Source of the DNA: Paenibacillus ginsengihumi DSM 21568
GTDB taxonomy: Bacteria > Bacillota > Bacilli > Paenibacillales > NBRC-103111
Assembly: GCF_000380965.1 (NCBI RefSeq)
Contig: NZ_KB905585.1
Location: 1-49,429, forward strand
Length of the DNA: 49,429 bases
Reading direction: 5' to 3'
Part shown: positions 1 to 8,594 of the stretch, one piece after another
Layout of the letters: every line of letters starts with the position of its first letter
How positions within the stretch are numbered: the stretch's first letter is position 1
Translations under genes and position numbers: made by a program
The notes under the pieces: model-generated
Database searches by the model: none
Told to the model about the DNA's origin: nothing
What the model saw: only the letters and a program-made list of their open reading frames with translations

Positions 1-717
1 CTATGAAAGGGGAGCGATCCGGCGTGAAACTGCATGTATCTCTCCTGGCTGATGAAGGCAAACTCCATCAAGTAACGGAGTCGATAGGCAGAGAGCATGA
101 TCTGCCCTTTTGTCAGGATGTGACGGATTCCCAGTTCATTCTGGTGGCGGATCGCGCCTACGGCAAACATAAACAATTTGATGCTTACATGGAAGCAGGA
201 CGAGCGCCAGTACTTTGTAATCCGGCTACGGGACAATACGATTTTGCATCAACCCATCCCGAGAGAACGCAAACGCCCATTCAAAGGCACGATCGAGCAA
301 GACGTGACGTGCCAATTGGGAAGCAAAGCCACGCTGACCCAACATCGATTTCGGGTCGTGAAATTGAAGGATCCAGCAGGTCGTCCTGTTGTCCTTGCAA
401 CCAATCTGCACAAGCCATCGGCCGAACGTATTGCAGAAATCTATCGGCAACGGTGGCAGGTGGAAGTATTTTTTCGTTGGATCAAGCAACACCTGAATGT
501 GCCCAAGCTTTTCGGCACTACGCCAAACGCGGTTTATGGTCAATTGTACAGCGCTTTAGTGGTATATGTGCTTCTTCAATTTTTGTATGTTCAAGGCAAC
601 CAACTCGTTCATCCTTCCGCGCGAATATCTTTTGCGGATTTCGCTCGGCTGATGAACGAAGCAAATTTACCGATCGAATGGATCGTTTATTTGGCTAACC
701 ATGTTGCTTTCCCTTGA
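1..717 (+). pseudogene. IS4-family DDE transposase, 5'-truncated by window edge and frameshifted
   Basis: This is the C-terminal part of a DDE transposase of the IS4 type. One frame (from position 3) carries the segment FILVADRAYGKHKQFD with the second catalytic Asp. A second frame (to the stop at 715-717) carries YRQRWQVEVFFRWIK, which fits the IS4 Y-(2)-R-(3)-E-(6)-K signature including the catalytic Glu. The frames change between about 180 and 210, so the gene has a one-base-class frameshift and cannot give a full protein without recoding. The N-terminal third lies outside the window. No terminal inverted repeat was identified after 717; repeat unit C begins about 30 bp downstream. Confidence 0.85.
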
Positions 718-747
718 CTAAAATTGGAAAATCAACAGGCCTACACT

Positions 748-964
748 TTGTACAACATTTCGGGCGCTGTTCCCGGGTTTGAAGTCAATCGTGCCCAAAT
801 TATCGCACAAAATACAACATTCCCCTGACTCTAGCACGAAGGATACGAAAAATGTTGTATTTTTTGCAGGATTCGTCGCTTCATGTGCCCGGAGAGGGCA
901 GCGCTAAAGCGGAGGCCGCATGCCAACGCGGAGTCTGCACGCCAATGCGGAGTTCGTGCGCCAA
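748..964 (+). repeat. Compound intergenic repeat, unit C, copy 1
   Basis: This copy shares long near-identical blocks with 49164-49429 (CAACATTTCGGG, then GCCCAAATT..T.GCACAAAATACAACATTCCCCT) and with 13499-13612 on the minus strand (AAAAATGTTG.ATTTTTTGCAGG followed by ATTCGTCGCTT.ATGTGCCCGG). Its 3' part holds three imperfect 19-bp tandem units, at 906-924, 925-943 and 944-962, each with a GCGGAG core. It fills the gap between the broken transposase and the radical SAM gene. An open frame through it (MLYFLQDSSLHVPGEG) runs in frame into the downstream gene but has no ribosome binding site. Confidence 0.75.
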
Positions 965-1061
965 TAACTTCCAGTTGTATTTTAGCAAAAGTATGGTAAG
1001 CTTAAATAAAAATGCGAACGTATGTTTCCGCAAGAAGATCACAAGCTTGCCGAGGTGTCCT

Positions 1062-2003
1062 ATGCCGAAAAAAACATACGAACCGGTGCGCACGAAGCAC
1101 ACTCTCAACAAGGTCAAAGCGGAGCGCATGCCATTCGACTGGTCGATCAATCCGTACCGGGGCTGCGCTCACGGATGCAGCTTTTGCTACGCGAGGCAGT
1201 TTCAGTCGTTTATCGGTATGGGGGCGGAGGATGAGTTCCAGAACCATATTTTGCTGAAAATGAATGCGGCTGAAGCGCTGGAGGCCCAGCTGGCGTCGAT
1301 GGCGCGGCGCATGGGCTGCAGACCGGAGAACGCAGGGCCGAGGATCGGCGCGGTGGCGATCGGCACGGCGACAGACCCGTACCAGCCGATTGAGGGAAAA
1401 GCGGGCATTACCCGCGCATGCTTGAAGGTACTCGCCAAATACCGGGTGCCGACCACGATCACGACCCGTTCCCCGCTCATTTTGCGGGACGCGGACCTGC
1501 TCGCGGAGATGCACGTGACCTCGGTGAACATCAGCATCAATACGACGGACGCCGGGCTTACGCGCAAGCTGGAGCCGGCCGCCCCGCCGCCGGCCAGGCG
1601 GCTCGCCACCGTCCGGGAGCTCGCGGAGCGGGGCATCCGGGCCGGCGTCTTCATCGCTCCGATCCTCCCGTATTTGACGGATTCGGAGGAGTCGCTGGAA
1701 GCGCTCGTGGCCGCGGCTCAAGAGCATCGGGCCGCCTTCGCCATGGCGTCGGTGCTGCGGCTGTCTTCGGACGTCAAGCCGTGGTTCTTCCATACGCTGA
1801 ACACTTATTTTCCGCAGCTCGTCGGCCCATATGCGAAGCTGTACCGCTCGGCCTACGCCGATCATGAATACATCGAATCGCGGCAGCGGTTAGCCCGGCG
1901 CCTGCTGGTCAAGTACGGCTTGGCTGCAGACGTGCCGCAAGCGCCAAAGCAGCCTCCCGCATCGTACTGTCCGGAACCCGTGCAGCTGGCCTTCGAATTT
2001 TGA
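1062..2003 (+). CDS. SPL-type (spore photoproduct lyase-like) radical SAM protein
   Basis: 313-residue radical SAM protein. The cluster motif is C-x3-C-x2-C at Cys35, Cys39 and Cys42 (NPYRGCAHGCSFCYAR), the spacing of the SPL/Rv2578c-like subfamily of uncharacterised radical SAM proteins. IGAVAIGTATDPYQPIE and the alternating TTITTRSPLILRD and SVNISINTTD strands fit the barrel. The open frame extends 70 codons upstream through repeat unit C, but the ATG at 1062 is preceded by GAGGTG and gives the usual family N-terminus, so the longer start is rejected. It should bind a 4Fe-4S cluster and cleave SAM; the substrate is unknown. It is convergent with the MFS gene that follows, with only about 20 bp between stops. 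Confidence 0.9.
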   Translation: MPKKTYEPVRTKHTLNKVKAERMPFDWSINPYRGCAHGCSFCYARQFQSFIGMGAEDEFQNHILLKMNAAEALEAQLASMARRMGCRPENAGPRIGAVAIGTATDPYQPIEGKAGITRACLKVLAKYRVPTTITTRSPLILRDADLLAEMHVTSVNISINTTDAGLTRKLEPAAPPPARRLATVRELAERGIRAGVFIAPILPYLTDSEESLEALVAAAQEHRAAFAMASVLRLSSDVKPWFFHTLNTYFPQLVGPYAKLYRSAYADHEYIESRQRLARRLLVKYGLAADVPQAPKQPPASYCPEPVQLAFEF

Positions 2004-2024
2004 CGGGGGACAGGGCGAACCGTT

Positions 2025-3413
2025 TCAGGAGGCCGATGATTCGCCCGTATGCCGGACTTCTCTCCCGAACTGCATGTAATACAGAACGGCGACAACAACG
2101 GCCAGCAGCGCGAGCACGAAGAATATGTTGCTGTAAGTAAACACAGCCGGGTCGTGGACGGCCGGATTCAGATGGAAGCCCGGCTCCCCGAAGTCCAGCA
2201 GCTTGCCGATCAGGCTCGTCGCCGTCGCTCCCGATATAAAGTTCAGCATGGAATACATCCCCATCCCGACGCCCGTCTGCTCTTTGGGCAGCGTGCGGGA
2301 TATCGTATTGGACATCGCAATCTGCATGAACGTCTGGCCCAGGTTGCCGAAGATCAGAAGCAGCACGATCACGAGCGGCGGCACGCCGACGAACGTGGAC
2401 AGCAGGACGAAGCAGGCGAACAGCAGCAAGGCGGCCAAAATCATCAAATACGAATTCCCCTTCTCGTCGGCCAGCTTGCCTCCCTTGCGGCCCATCAAAG
2501 CGGAGGCGAGCGCTCCCGGGAACATGACCAGACCGATCAGCGCAGGCGTGAGATGGTTCACCTTGTCAAGAAACTGTGGCGTAACGAACGGCAGTCCGAA
2601 GCTGTTGAACGTCGCCAGAAAAGCGACCGCCAGTCCGAAGGAATAGCTCTTGTTACTGAACAGCGCCGGCTGCACGAACGGTACCGCGGCGGTGCGGATG
2701 CGCCAGGCAAAAAGCAGCAGCAAAGCCAGCCCGATGAAAAAGAACAGCGCGCTGCTCTGGGTAATAGCCAGCAGCAGCAGGGCGACGGTTCCGGCCAGCA
2801 GCGACCCTCCCAAGTAATCGATGGCGCTGTCTTCCCCCCGCTTGTCGTCCAAATATTTTCGGAAAAACGGCAGTGTCAGGAGAGGAAGCAGCGACAGGAA
2901 GAACAGAAAACGCCAATCGGAGAAGCTCGTAATGACTCCGGACACGATCGGACCGAGGGCCGTTCCCAGCGCTAGTCCGATAGCCGAGGTTCCGAGCGCC
3001 CGCCCTCTTTTCTCCGGCGCAAAATAGCGGACCGGGATAATCATCGCCGTCGCCGGGATGACTGAAGCTCCGGAAGCCTGAAGCACGCGGCCGAGAATGA
3101 TCATCCAATATTCGGTGGCCAGCAGTCCGACAACCGAACCCGCCGCAAAAAACAACAGGCCAAACGTAAGCAAATCCTTCAGGCGATATTTGTCCGCCAG
3201 CTTGCCGAATGTGACGGAGCCGATCGCGTAAACAATCATATAGGAAGTCAATATCCAGCTTACTTCGGACGGAGATAACCCGAATTCAGCGCTAATGACA
3301 GGCAGCACGACATTAAACATCGAGGCGTTCATTACCGAAAAAATGAGCGTAAACACTAATACCTTCAGCAGCTTCTCTGCGTTGCGGTTCTCGTTGTCGA
3401 TTCCAGTCTCCAC
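2025..3413 (-). CDS. DHA2-type MFS drug:H+ antiporter, 14 TM segments
   Basis: 462-residue membrane transporter of the 14-helix DHA2 family (Tet(L)/QacA-like). Visible motifs are motif A in loop 2-3 (GKLADKYRLKD), the motif B/D region (LGRVLQASGASVIPA) and motif C (GTALGPIVSGVI) in helix 5, typical of drug-proton antiporters. The length matches Tet(L) (about 458) if translation starts at the GTG at 3413, which has AGAAGGA 7 nt upstream. In-frame ATGs further up (3434, 3494) lack a Shine-Dalgarno sequence. The gene is divergent from the next MFS gene. The substrate cannot be read from sequence; tetracycline or another lipophilic drug is possible. Confidence 0.85.
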   Translation of the reverse strand: METGIDNENRNAEKLLKVLVFTLIFSVMNASMFNVVLPVISAEFGLSPSEVSWILTSYMIVYAIGSVTFGKLADKYRLKDLLTFGLLFFAAGSVVGLLATEYWMIILGRVLQASGASVIPATAMIIPVRYFAPEKRGRALGTSAIGLALGTALGPIVSGVITSFSDWRFLFFLSLLPLLTLPFFRKYLDDKRGEDSAIDYLGGSLLAGTVALLLLAITQSSALFFFIGLALLLLFAWRIRTAAVPFVQPALFSNKSYSFGLAVAFLATFNSFGLPFVTPQFLDKVNHLTPALIGLVMFPGALASALMGRKGGKLADEKGNSYLMILAALLLFACFVLLSTFVGVPPLVIVLLLIFGNLGQTFMQIAMSNTISRTLPKEQTGVGMGMYSMLNFISGATATSLIGKLLDFGEPGFHLNPAVHDPAVFTYSNIFFVLALLAVVVAVLYYMQFGREVRHTGESSAS

Positions 3414-3464
3414 CCGGATTCCTTCTTTCTGCATGTATTTTGGTCGGTTCAAGGAATGATTCCT

Positions 3465-3494
3465 ATGGTAGCCTCGACGCTCCGCTTTGGTCAA
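3465..3494 (-). promoter_or_regulatory. Candidate promoter of the DHA2 transporter
   Basis: On the minus strand TTGACC (3494-3489) and TACCAT (3470-3465) are 18 bp apart, about 50 bp upstream of the GTG start. Sigma-A-like but not a strong match. Confidence 0.35.
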
Positions 3495-3509
3495 CGCGCC
3501 GGTTTTGTC

Positions 3510-3538
3510 TTGTCAAATTGCCGCTTCTGTACCACAAT
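3510..3538 (+). promoter_or_regulatory. Candidate promoter of the second MFS transporter
   Basis: TTGTCA (3510-3515) and CACAAT (3533-3538) with a 17-bp spacer, 33 bp upstream of the ATG at 3571. Moderate sigma-A match. Confidence 0.4.
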
Positions 3539-3570
3539 AAAGAAAACGCCGCGAAAGAAGCGAATATCTC

Positions 3571-4767
3571 ATGCCTGCCAATCTGGCCTATTTCTTATGG
3601 TTTTATATCGTTATTTATATGGGTAATGCGGTTTACGGCACGTTTATTCCCGTTTATTTCACCGACATCGGCTTCACCCCGTCGCAAATCGGGACGCTGC
3701 TCAGCCTCGGGCCGCTCGTCGCCATATTGGCCCAGCCGGTTTGGGGCGCGCTGAGCGACCGGGCCAGGTCAAAAAACCGGATTTTGCAGCTGATGATCGT
3801 CGGCAGCGGAATATGCATGCTGCTGTATCCGATATCCGACCGATTCGTCTATCTGCTCGTCATGATTTGCATCTTCACTTTTTTCCAGACGTCCATCTTC
3901 GCCGTCAGCGACGCGATTACACTCGAGACGCTCGACCGGGACAAGCGGAAGGCGGGAACGTTCGGCCTGATCCGCATGGGCGGGACGATCGGCTTCGCCG
4001 CGATGTCCATCGGCTTCGGGCTGATCGCCAGGGACAGCATCGGCTCGCTGTTCGTCGTCTACTCGCTGATTATGGCGGCGGCGGTGCTGTTCACCTTGCG
4101 CTTTCCCGCTGTGGAAGGCCACCAATCGTCGGGACGAAAGATGCAGGTCTGGGTGCTGTTCAAAAACCGCCGGCTCGTCCTGTTTCTGGCCATCAATTTC
4201 GTGCTGCAGGTAACGCTCGGCTATTATTACTCCTTTTTCCCGATTTATTTCAAGGAAATGGGCGGCGACAACGTGCTGCTCGGCTGGTCGATGGTTATCT
4301 CCTCGCTCAGCGAAATCCCGTTTTTGCTGCTGTCGGGGTGGATATTAAGCAAAGTCAAGGTGCCGTATATTTTGCTCGGGGCGGCTGCGGCGATGGCGCT
4401 GCGCTGGTACTTGTTCTCCGTGATCGACAATCCGTACTGGCTGCTGCCGGCCCAGGCGCTGCACGGCCTGGCGTTCATCGTGCTGGCGGTGACGATGGCC
4501 ACCTTCATCAACAACGAGGTGCCGAGCGAGCTGAAAGCGAGCGGCCAGACGCTCAACGGCCTGCTCAGCCTCGGCGCCGCCCGGGTCATCGGAAGCTTCG
4601 CCGGCGGCGTCGCCACCGAAAGCTTCGGCATGCGCAGCGTCTTCCAGTACAGCGCCGTCGCGGTGCTTGTCTGCATAGCGGTATCGGCCGTTGTGATCCG
4701 CACTATGCTGCCGGGCGGCGGGGCGGCTCACGACCGCCCATCGACAGGAGAGTCCGGACGTTCTTGA
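3571..4767 (+). CDS. MFS transporter, PPP/LacY-like (MFS_1_like) family
   Basis: 398-residue, 12-helix major facilitator. The N-terminus (FLWFYIVIYMGNAVYGTFIP followed by VYFTDIGFTPSQIGTLLS) and the loop 2-3 motif (WGALSDRARSKNRIL) resemble the phenylpropionate permease/LacY-like branch found next to sugar or aromatic genes in Paenibacillaceae. The central loop (about residues 185-200) is charged and splits two six-helix halves. The start ATG has AAAGAAGCG upstream. It is transcribed away from the DHA2 gene. The hydrophilic C-terminal tail (AHDRPSTGESGRS) is probably cytoplasmic. Substrate unknown. Confidence 0.8.
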   Translation: MPANLAYFLWFYIVIYMGNAVYGTFIPVYFTDIGFTPSQIGTLLSLGPLVAILAQPVWGALSDRARSKNRILQLMIVGSGICMLLYPISDRFVYLLVMICIFTFFQTSIFAVSDAITLETLDRDKRKAGTFGLIRMGGTIGFAAMSIGFGLIARDSIGSLFVVYSLIMAAAVLFTLRFPAVEGHQSSGRKMQVWVLFKNRRLVLFLAINFVLQVTLGYYYSFFPIYFKEMGGDNVLLGWSMVISSLSEIPFLLLSGWILSKVKVPYILLGAAAAMALRWYLFSVIDNPYWLLPAQALHGLAFIVLAVTMATFINNEVPSELKASGQTLNGLLSLGAARVIGSFAGGVATESFGMRSVFQYSAVAVLVCIAVSAVVIRTMLPGGGAAHDRPSTGESGRS

Positions 4768-4889
4768 GACGAAGACGGCGAATAACCGGGCCCGCTGACA
4801 AAAATTTTCTATACTTATAGATTAGCACCTTCACGTCATTCGCTGCATGAAGATTAGATGAAGATTGCGCGCTAACAGACGCCTGTGCC

Positions 4890-4925
4890 GAGCGATTCCT
4901 TGGTCATTGGCTGTCACCTGAGGCA
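4890..4925 (+). repeat. Dispersed repeat unit A, divergent copy
   Basis: CAGACGCCTGTGCCGAGCGA followed by TTCCTTGGTCATTGGCTGTCACCTG aligns with the unit A consensus seen best at 14302-14352 (AGACGCCTATGACCAGCGA, TTCCTTCGTCATCGGCCGTCATCTG). The rest of the 4768-4987 gap holds a short hairpin (GCCAGC-TTG-GCTGGC near 4950) and no gene. Confidence 0.55.
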
Positions 4926-4987
4926 TGGAATTTTGTCGGCGGGTGCGCCAGCTTGGCTGGCGACGGCTTCGCGCAGAAGCGGGTCTC

Positions 4988-5031
4988 TTGACATTTATGA
5001 GCGCCGATCTTATACTTACTAACAGTAAGTA
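4988..5031 (+). promoter_or_regulatory. Strong sigma-A promoter with overlapping 19-bp palindromic operator
   Basis: TTGACA (4988-4993), a 17-bp spacer and TATACT (5011-5016) form a near-consensus promoter. TACTTACTAACAGTAAGTA (5013-5031) is a perfect inverted repeat (8-bp arms, 3-bp centre) covering the -10 and start region, as expected for a repressor site. TACT...AGTA half-sites resemble operators of HxlR/YodB-type redox regulators, but the spacing here is shorter than in the B. subtilis YodB box, so the regulator is inferred only. No regulator gene is adjacent. Confidence 0.8.
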
Positions 5032-5057
5032 ACTAAATAACAAGGAGGCGTCAGCTT

Positions 5058-5828
5058 ATGATGCCCGCTTTATTTTTGGCGCACGGTTCCCCGATGCTGG
5101 CGATCGAGGACACGGAATATACGGCATTCCTCGCACAGTTGGGGACAAGTCTGAAACCGGACGCCATCGTCGTATTCACCGCCCACTGGGAAAGCGAAAC
5201 GTTGACGATCTCTTCGACCGATAAAATATACGAGACGATCTACGACTTCGGCGGATTCCCGGATGAATTATATGCCGTGCAATACCCTGCCACAGGCTCG
5301 ACCCGGATCGCTGCCTTTCTGAAAAGCCGTTTCGAGCAGCACGGCATCCCCGTCCGCCTCGATCATACCCGCGGCCTCGACCATGGCTCGTGGACGTTAT
5401 TGCACCGGCTGTATCCGGCGGCTGACATCCCCGTCGTGCAAATTTCGGTCAATCCGTTTCTTCCGCCACAGGATCAGTACCGGATCGGCGCGGCGCTGCG
5501 CGGGCTGGGCGCAAACAATATACTGGTGATCGGCAGCGGCGTGACGGTTCACAATCTGCGCATGCTGAATGGGGGAGCCGCCGCCCCCGAACGCTGGGCC
5601 GTCGAATTCGACGACTGGCTTCTTGACCGCATCAAGGAGCGGGACCTTAAGTCTCTGTTCGCTTATGAACGTTTGGCGCCCCATGCGCGGCAGGCTGTCC
5701 CGCGGGCGGAGCATTTCGTCCCGATGTTCATCGCCATGGGAGCGGGAGGCGACGAACTGAACGGTCGTGCCATCCACCGCAGCTACCAATACGGAAGCTT
5801 GAGCTATCTTTGTCTGCAGTTCGACTGA
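5058..5828 (+). CDS. LigB/DODA-type extradiol ring-cleavage dioxygenase
   Basis: 256-residue class III extradiol dioxygenase of the 4,5-DOPA dioxygenase (YgiD/DODA) group. Conserved His residues for the metal and proton transfer are visible: LAHGSP (His9), FTAHWES (His43), LDHGSW (His109) and AEHFVP (about His218). Members bind Zn or Fe and cleave catechols; the physiological substrate in Firmicutes is generally unknown. AAGGAGG at 5042-5048 lies 9 nt before the ATG. The gene is monocistronic with its own promoter and palindromic operator, and is followed by the terminator at 5865-5895. In other Firmicutes such genes belong to quinone/catechol stress regulons. Confidence 0.85.
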   Translation: MMPALFLAHGSPMLAIEDTEYTAFLAQLGTSLKPDAIVVFTAHWESETLTISSTDKIYETIYDFGGFPDELYAVQYPATGSTRIAAFLKSRFEQHGIPVRLDHTRGLDHGSWTLLHRLYPAADIPVVQISVNPFLPPQDQYRIGAALRGLGANNILVIGSGVTVHNLRMLNGGAAAPERWAVEFDDWLLDRIKERDLKSLFAYERLAPHARQAVPRAEHFVPMFIAMGAGGDELNGRAIHRSYQYGSLSYLCLQFD

Positions 5829-5864
5829 CAGGCCTGTCGGCCGGTGCGAGCATACATCAATGAT

Positions 5865-5895
5865 AAATCCCTGGGAGCGAATGTCCCAGGGATTT
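5865..5895. terminator. Bidirectional rho-independent terminator
   Basis: A perfect 12-bp stem AAATCCCTGGGA / TCCCAGGGATTT with a 7-nt loop (5877-5883). It sits between the dioxygenase (+) and the convergent metal ATPase (-) and can serve both. Confidence 0.85.
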
Positions 5896-5948
5896 GCCGT
5901 ATTGCTCCTTGTAATTTTTAAGAAGGTTGCGCACGAAGGTAGGCCTAA

Positions 5949-6005
5949 CTTAGACGCCTATGGCTTATGTCAAACGTGCCTTCGTCATCGGTCGTCGCCT
6001 TGGCT
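5949..6005 (+). repeat. Dispersed repeat unit A
   Basis: TTAGACGCCTATGGCTTATG, then TTCGTCATCGGTCGTCGCCTT, matches unit A. This copy reads in frame as M-A-Y-V-K-R-A-F-V-I-G-R-R-L, similar to the F-V-I-G-R-H-L of the copy at 14302, but has no ribosome binding site. It abuts the 3' end of the cadA-type gene. Confidence 0.65.
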
Positions 6006-6009
6006 ACGA

Positions 6010-8562
6010 TCATCCGCCGATGGCACTCGTTGAACGATCGGAATCGGCCGACGCCCTTTCCTTGAGCAACCTCATGCCGTTGGCGATAACAAGCAGCGAA
6101 CTGCCCGTATCGGCCAGCACAGCCATCCACAAGGTTGAATAACCGGCGAAAATCAGCAGCAGAAAGACCGCTTTGACCAGCAAGGAAAAGGCGATATTTT
6201 GCTTAATAATCCGCAGCGCCTTGCGGCTGAGCCGGATCGCATACGGCAATTTGCCCAGATCATCGGCCATCAGGGCGACATCCGCCGTTTCCAGCGCCGT
6301 ATCCGTGCCGGCCGCCCCCATGGCGATGCCGACCGTGGCAGTAGCGAGCGCCGGGGCGTCGTTGACGCCGTCGCCTACCATCACCACCTGGCCGTGGCTT
6401 GCCATCAGCTCCTTGACGGCGGCGACCTTATGCTGAGGCAGCAGCTCTGCCCGGTGCTCGATGCCGCCGAGCTTGGCCGCTACCGCTGCGGCCGTGCCGC
6501 GGTTATCGCCGGTCAGCATGACCGTGCGGGCGATGCCGGCCCGGCTAAGCTGCCGCAGCAGCTCCGCGCTTTCGGCGCGAACTTCGTCCGACACGGCGAA
6601 GACAGCGTACAGCTCCGCCGCGGTGCCTAGCACGACGACCGTTCGCCCTTCCCGCTCCAGCCGCCGAATCGTCTCCAGGGCATCGCTCATCGGCGTACCC
6701 AGCTGTTCGAGGAACCACTTGGGACTGCCGATATAAAGCTCCGTACCGTGTACGACTGCCTTGGCCCCTCGGCCCGCAACCGAGGTGAATTCCGAGACGG
6801 CAGGAAGTGGCACGGCCCGTTCCTCCGCCCTGCGGACGATCGCCTGCGCGATGGGATGCTCCGAGCGCTTCTCGATCGCCGCGGCGACGGCCAGCACCTC
6901 TTCCTCCGTCCGCGATCCGAAGGATCGCAGTTCGGTCAGCTCGGGGACGCCGCGGGTTAACGTGCCCGTCTTGTCGAAGGCGACGACAGATACGGCTCCG
7001 AGCCGTTCCAGGTATGCGCCGCCTTTGATCAGCACGCCGTTTTTGGCTGCATTGCCGATCGCCGCAACGATCGCGACCGGCGTCGAGATGACCAGGGCGC
7101 ACGGACATGACACGACCAGCATCATTAACGCCCGGTAAAACCAGACGTCGAACGGCTGCCCCAGAAAAAGCACGGGAATCACGGCGATGCCGACGGCGAC
7201 GACAAGCACGGCAGGGGTGTAATATTGGGCGAACACATCGACGAACCGCTGGGACGGCGCTTTCTGCGCCTGCGCTTCTTCAACGAGGTGAATAATTCTG
7301 GACAGCGTATTATCCTCGGAGCGGCGCGTGACCTGCACCTCCAGAGCTCCATGCCCGTTCACGGTGCCGGCGAACACCTCGTCCCCAGGCTGCTTCTCAA
7401 CGGGAACGGACTCTCCGGTAATCGGCGCCTGGTTGACCGCCGATGTGCCGCTTGTAACGATGCCGTCCATGGCGATCTTGGAGCCTGGCTTGATCAGCAT
7501 CATGTCGCCGATCTCGATGCGGTCGACGCTCAGCGTCAGCTCGCGGTTATCGCGCCGGACAGTCGCTTCCTTGGGGGACAACTCCATCAAGCCGCGAATC
7601 GATCTCCGGGTGCGATCCATCGTGAGCGCCTCCAGCGTCTCCCCGAGCGAGAACAGGAAGACGACCGCCGCGCCTTCCTCCCATTCCCCGATCAAAGCTG
7701 CTCCGACAGCAGCCACCGTCATCAAAAAATCCATGCCGATCGTTCGGGACTTGAGTCCGTGCAATCCCGTCCAGGCAATGCGGTACCCGCCCGCAATCAT
7801 TGCCGCAGCGTACAGCGCGTCCGCCATCGGCTGCGGAATCAGCTGCGCGAAGGAGAGCAGCCAGCCTATCGCAAACAGCGCGCCGGAGACGAGTGTCGAC
7901 AGCGCTTTGCGGTTTTTGCGCCAAAAGCGGGCTTCTTCGGAAGAGGCAGCCGCCGCACCCTTCTCCGGTACGGCCGTATAGCCCGCCTGCCGGACCGCCT
8001 GAATAATGGCGCTGTCCGCAATTCCGCTGTGCAGCACCGTCATTTTGGCGGCGCCGTAATTGACGACCGCTTGCTGTACGGCCGGCAGCGCGCCGATTCG
8101 CTTTTGCAGCTTCATCGCGCAGTCCGCGCAATCCATGCCGTCGATGCGAAAGACCGACTTGAACGCCGCAGCTCCGTCGGCCCGGCCTGACGCGAATGAA
8201 TGACTGCCTGCCGCTATCTCGCGCTCAGCCTCGCCATGATCGTGGCCGCAGCCGCACTCGCCATCGTCATGCGGCGCATGCGGCTTAGCTGCCTCATGCT
8301 GGGGCCCATGCGCATGCTCGTGGCCGCAGTCGCACTCGCCATCGCCATGCGGCGCATGCGGCTTAGCTGCCTCATGCTGGGGCCCATGCGCATGCTCGTG
8401 GCCGCAGTCGCACTCGCCATCGCCATGCGGCGTATGCGGCTTAGCCGCCTCATGCTGGGGCCCATGCGCATGCTCGTGGCCGCAGCCGCACTCGCCATCG
8501 CCATGCGGCGGAAGCGGCCCCGTTTCCGCTCCGTCGCTGCGGGAGGAAGATTTCGGCTTCAT
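6010..8562 (-). CDS. cadA: P1B-type heavy-metal exporting ATPase (Cd/Zn/Co type, CadA/ZntA-like) with His-rich repeat tail
   Basis: 850-residue P-type ATPase that should export divalent soft metals across the membrane using ATP. Order: residues 19-110, four His/Cys-rich repeats (unit PHGDGECGCGHEHAHG...); about 138-205, one HMA domain with GMDCADC (Cys145/Cys148); then TM helices; actuator TGES; SCPCALV in helix 6 (about 486); DKTGTLT phosphorylation site (about 530); HP motif SEHPIA; and GDGVNDAP hinge (about 732). CPC plus a C-terminal D-x-G in the last helices fits the P1B-2 Zn/Cd/Pb class. AAGGGGG lies about 9 nt before the ATG. The repeat tail is unusually long for a Firmicute CadA and probably buffers or senses metal. 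The CadC/CzrA-type gene upstream likely controls it. Confidence 0.95.
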   Translation of the reverse strand: MKPKSSSRSDGAETGPLPPHGDGECGCGHEHAHGPQHEAAKPHTPHGDGECDCGHEHAHGPQHEAAKPHAPHGDGECDCGHEHAHGPQHEAAKPHAPHDDGECGCGHDHGEAEREIAAGSHSFASGRADGAAAFKSVFRIDGMDCADCAMKLQKRIGALPAVQQAVVNYGAAKMTVLHSGIADSAIIQAVRQAGYTAVPEKGAAAASSEEARFWRKNRKALSTLVSGALFAIGWLLSFAQLIPQPMADALYAAAMIAGGYRIAWTGLHGLKSRTIGMDFLMTVAAVGAALIGEWEEGAAVVFLFSLGETLEALTMDRTRRSIRGLMELSPKEATVRRDNRELTLSVDRIEIGDMMLIKPGSKIAMDGIVTSGTSAVNQAPITGESVPVEKQPGDEVFAGTVNGHGALEVQVTRRSEDNTLSRIIHLVEEAQAQKAPSQRFVDVFAQYYTPAVLVVAVGIAVIPVLFLGQPFDVWFYRALMMLVVSCPCALVISTPVAIVAAIGNAAKNGVLIKGGAYLERLGAVSVVAFDKTGTLTRGVPELTELRSFGSRTEEEVLAVAAAIEKRSEHPIAQAIVRRAEERAVPLPAVSEFTSVAGRGAKAVVHGTELYIGSPKWFLEQLGTPMSDALETIRRLEREGRTVVVLGTAAELYAVFAVSDEVRAESAELLRQLSRAGIARTVMLTGDNRGTAAAVAAKLGGIEHRAELLPQHKVAAVKELMASHGQVVMVGDGVNDAPALATATVGIAMGAAGTDTALETADVALMADDLGKLPYAIRLSRKALRIIKQNIAFSLLVKAVFLLLIFAGYSTLWMAVLADTGSSLLVIANGMRLLKERASADSDRSTSAIGG
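8233..8508 (-). repeat. 78-bp coding tandem repeat in the metal ATPase N-terminus
   Basis: Three nearly identical 78-bp units (8508-8431, 8430-8353, 8352-8275) and a partial fourth encode 26-residue units with one C-x-C pair and five to six His each. The near-identity at nucleotide level points to recent expansion and copy-number variability. Confidence 0.9.
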
Positions 8563-8594
8563 GCTGGCCCAACCCCCTTTTCGTAAAAATTATC

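Noticed and set aside
852..1061. N-terminal 70-codon extension of the radical SAM frame (MLYFLQDSS...)
   Set aside because: It is repeat unit C read through in frame; no ribosome binding site, and the family N-terminus begins at 1062.
8233..8508. CRISPR array at the 78-bp repeats
   Set aside because: The repeats are in frame, coding and contiguous, with no unique spacers or cas genes.
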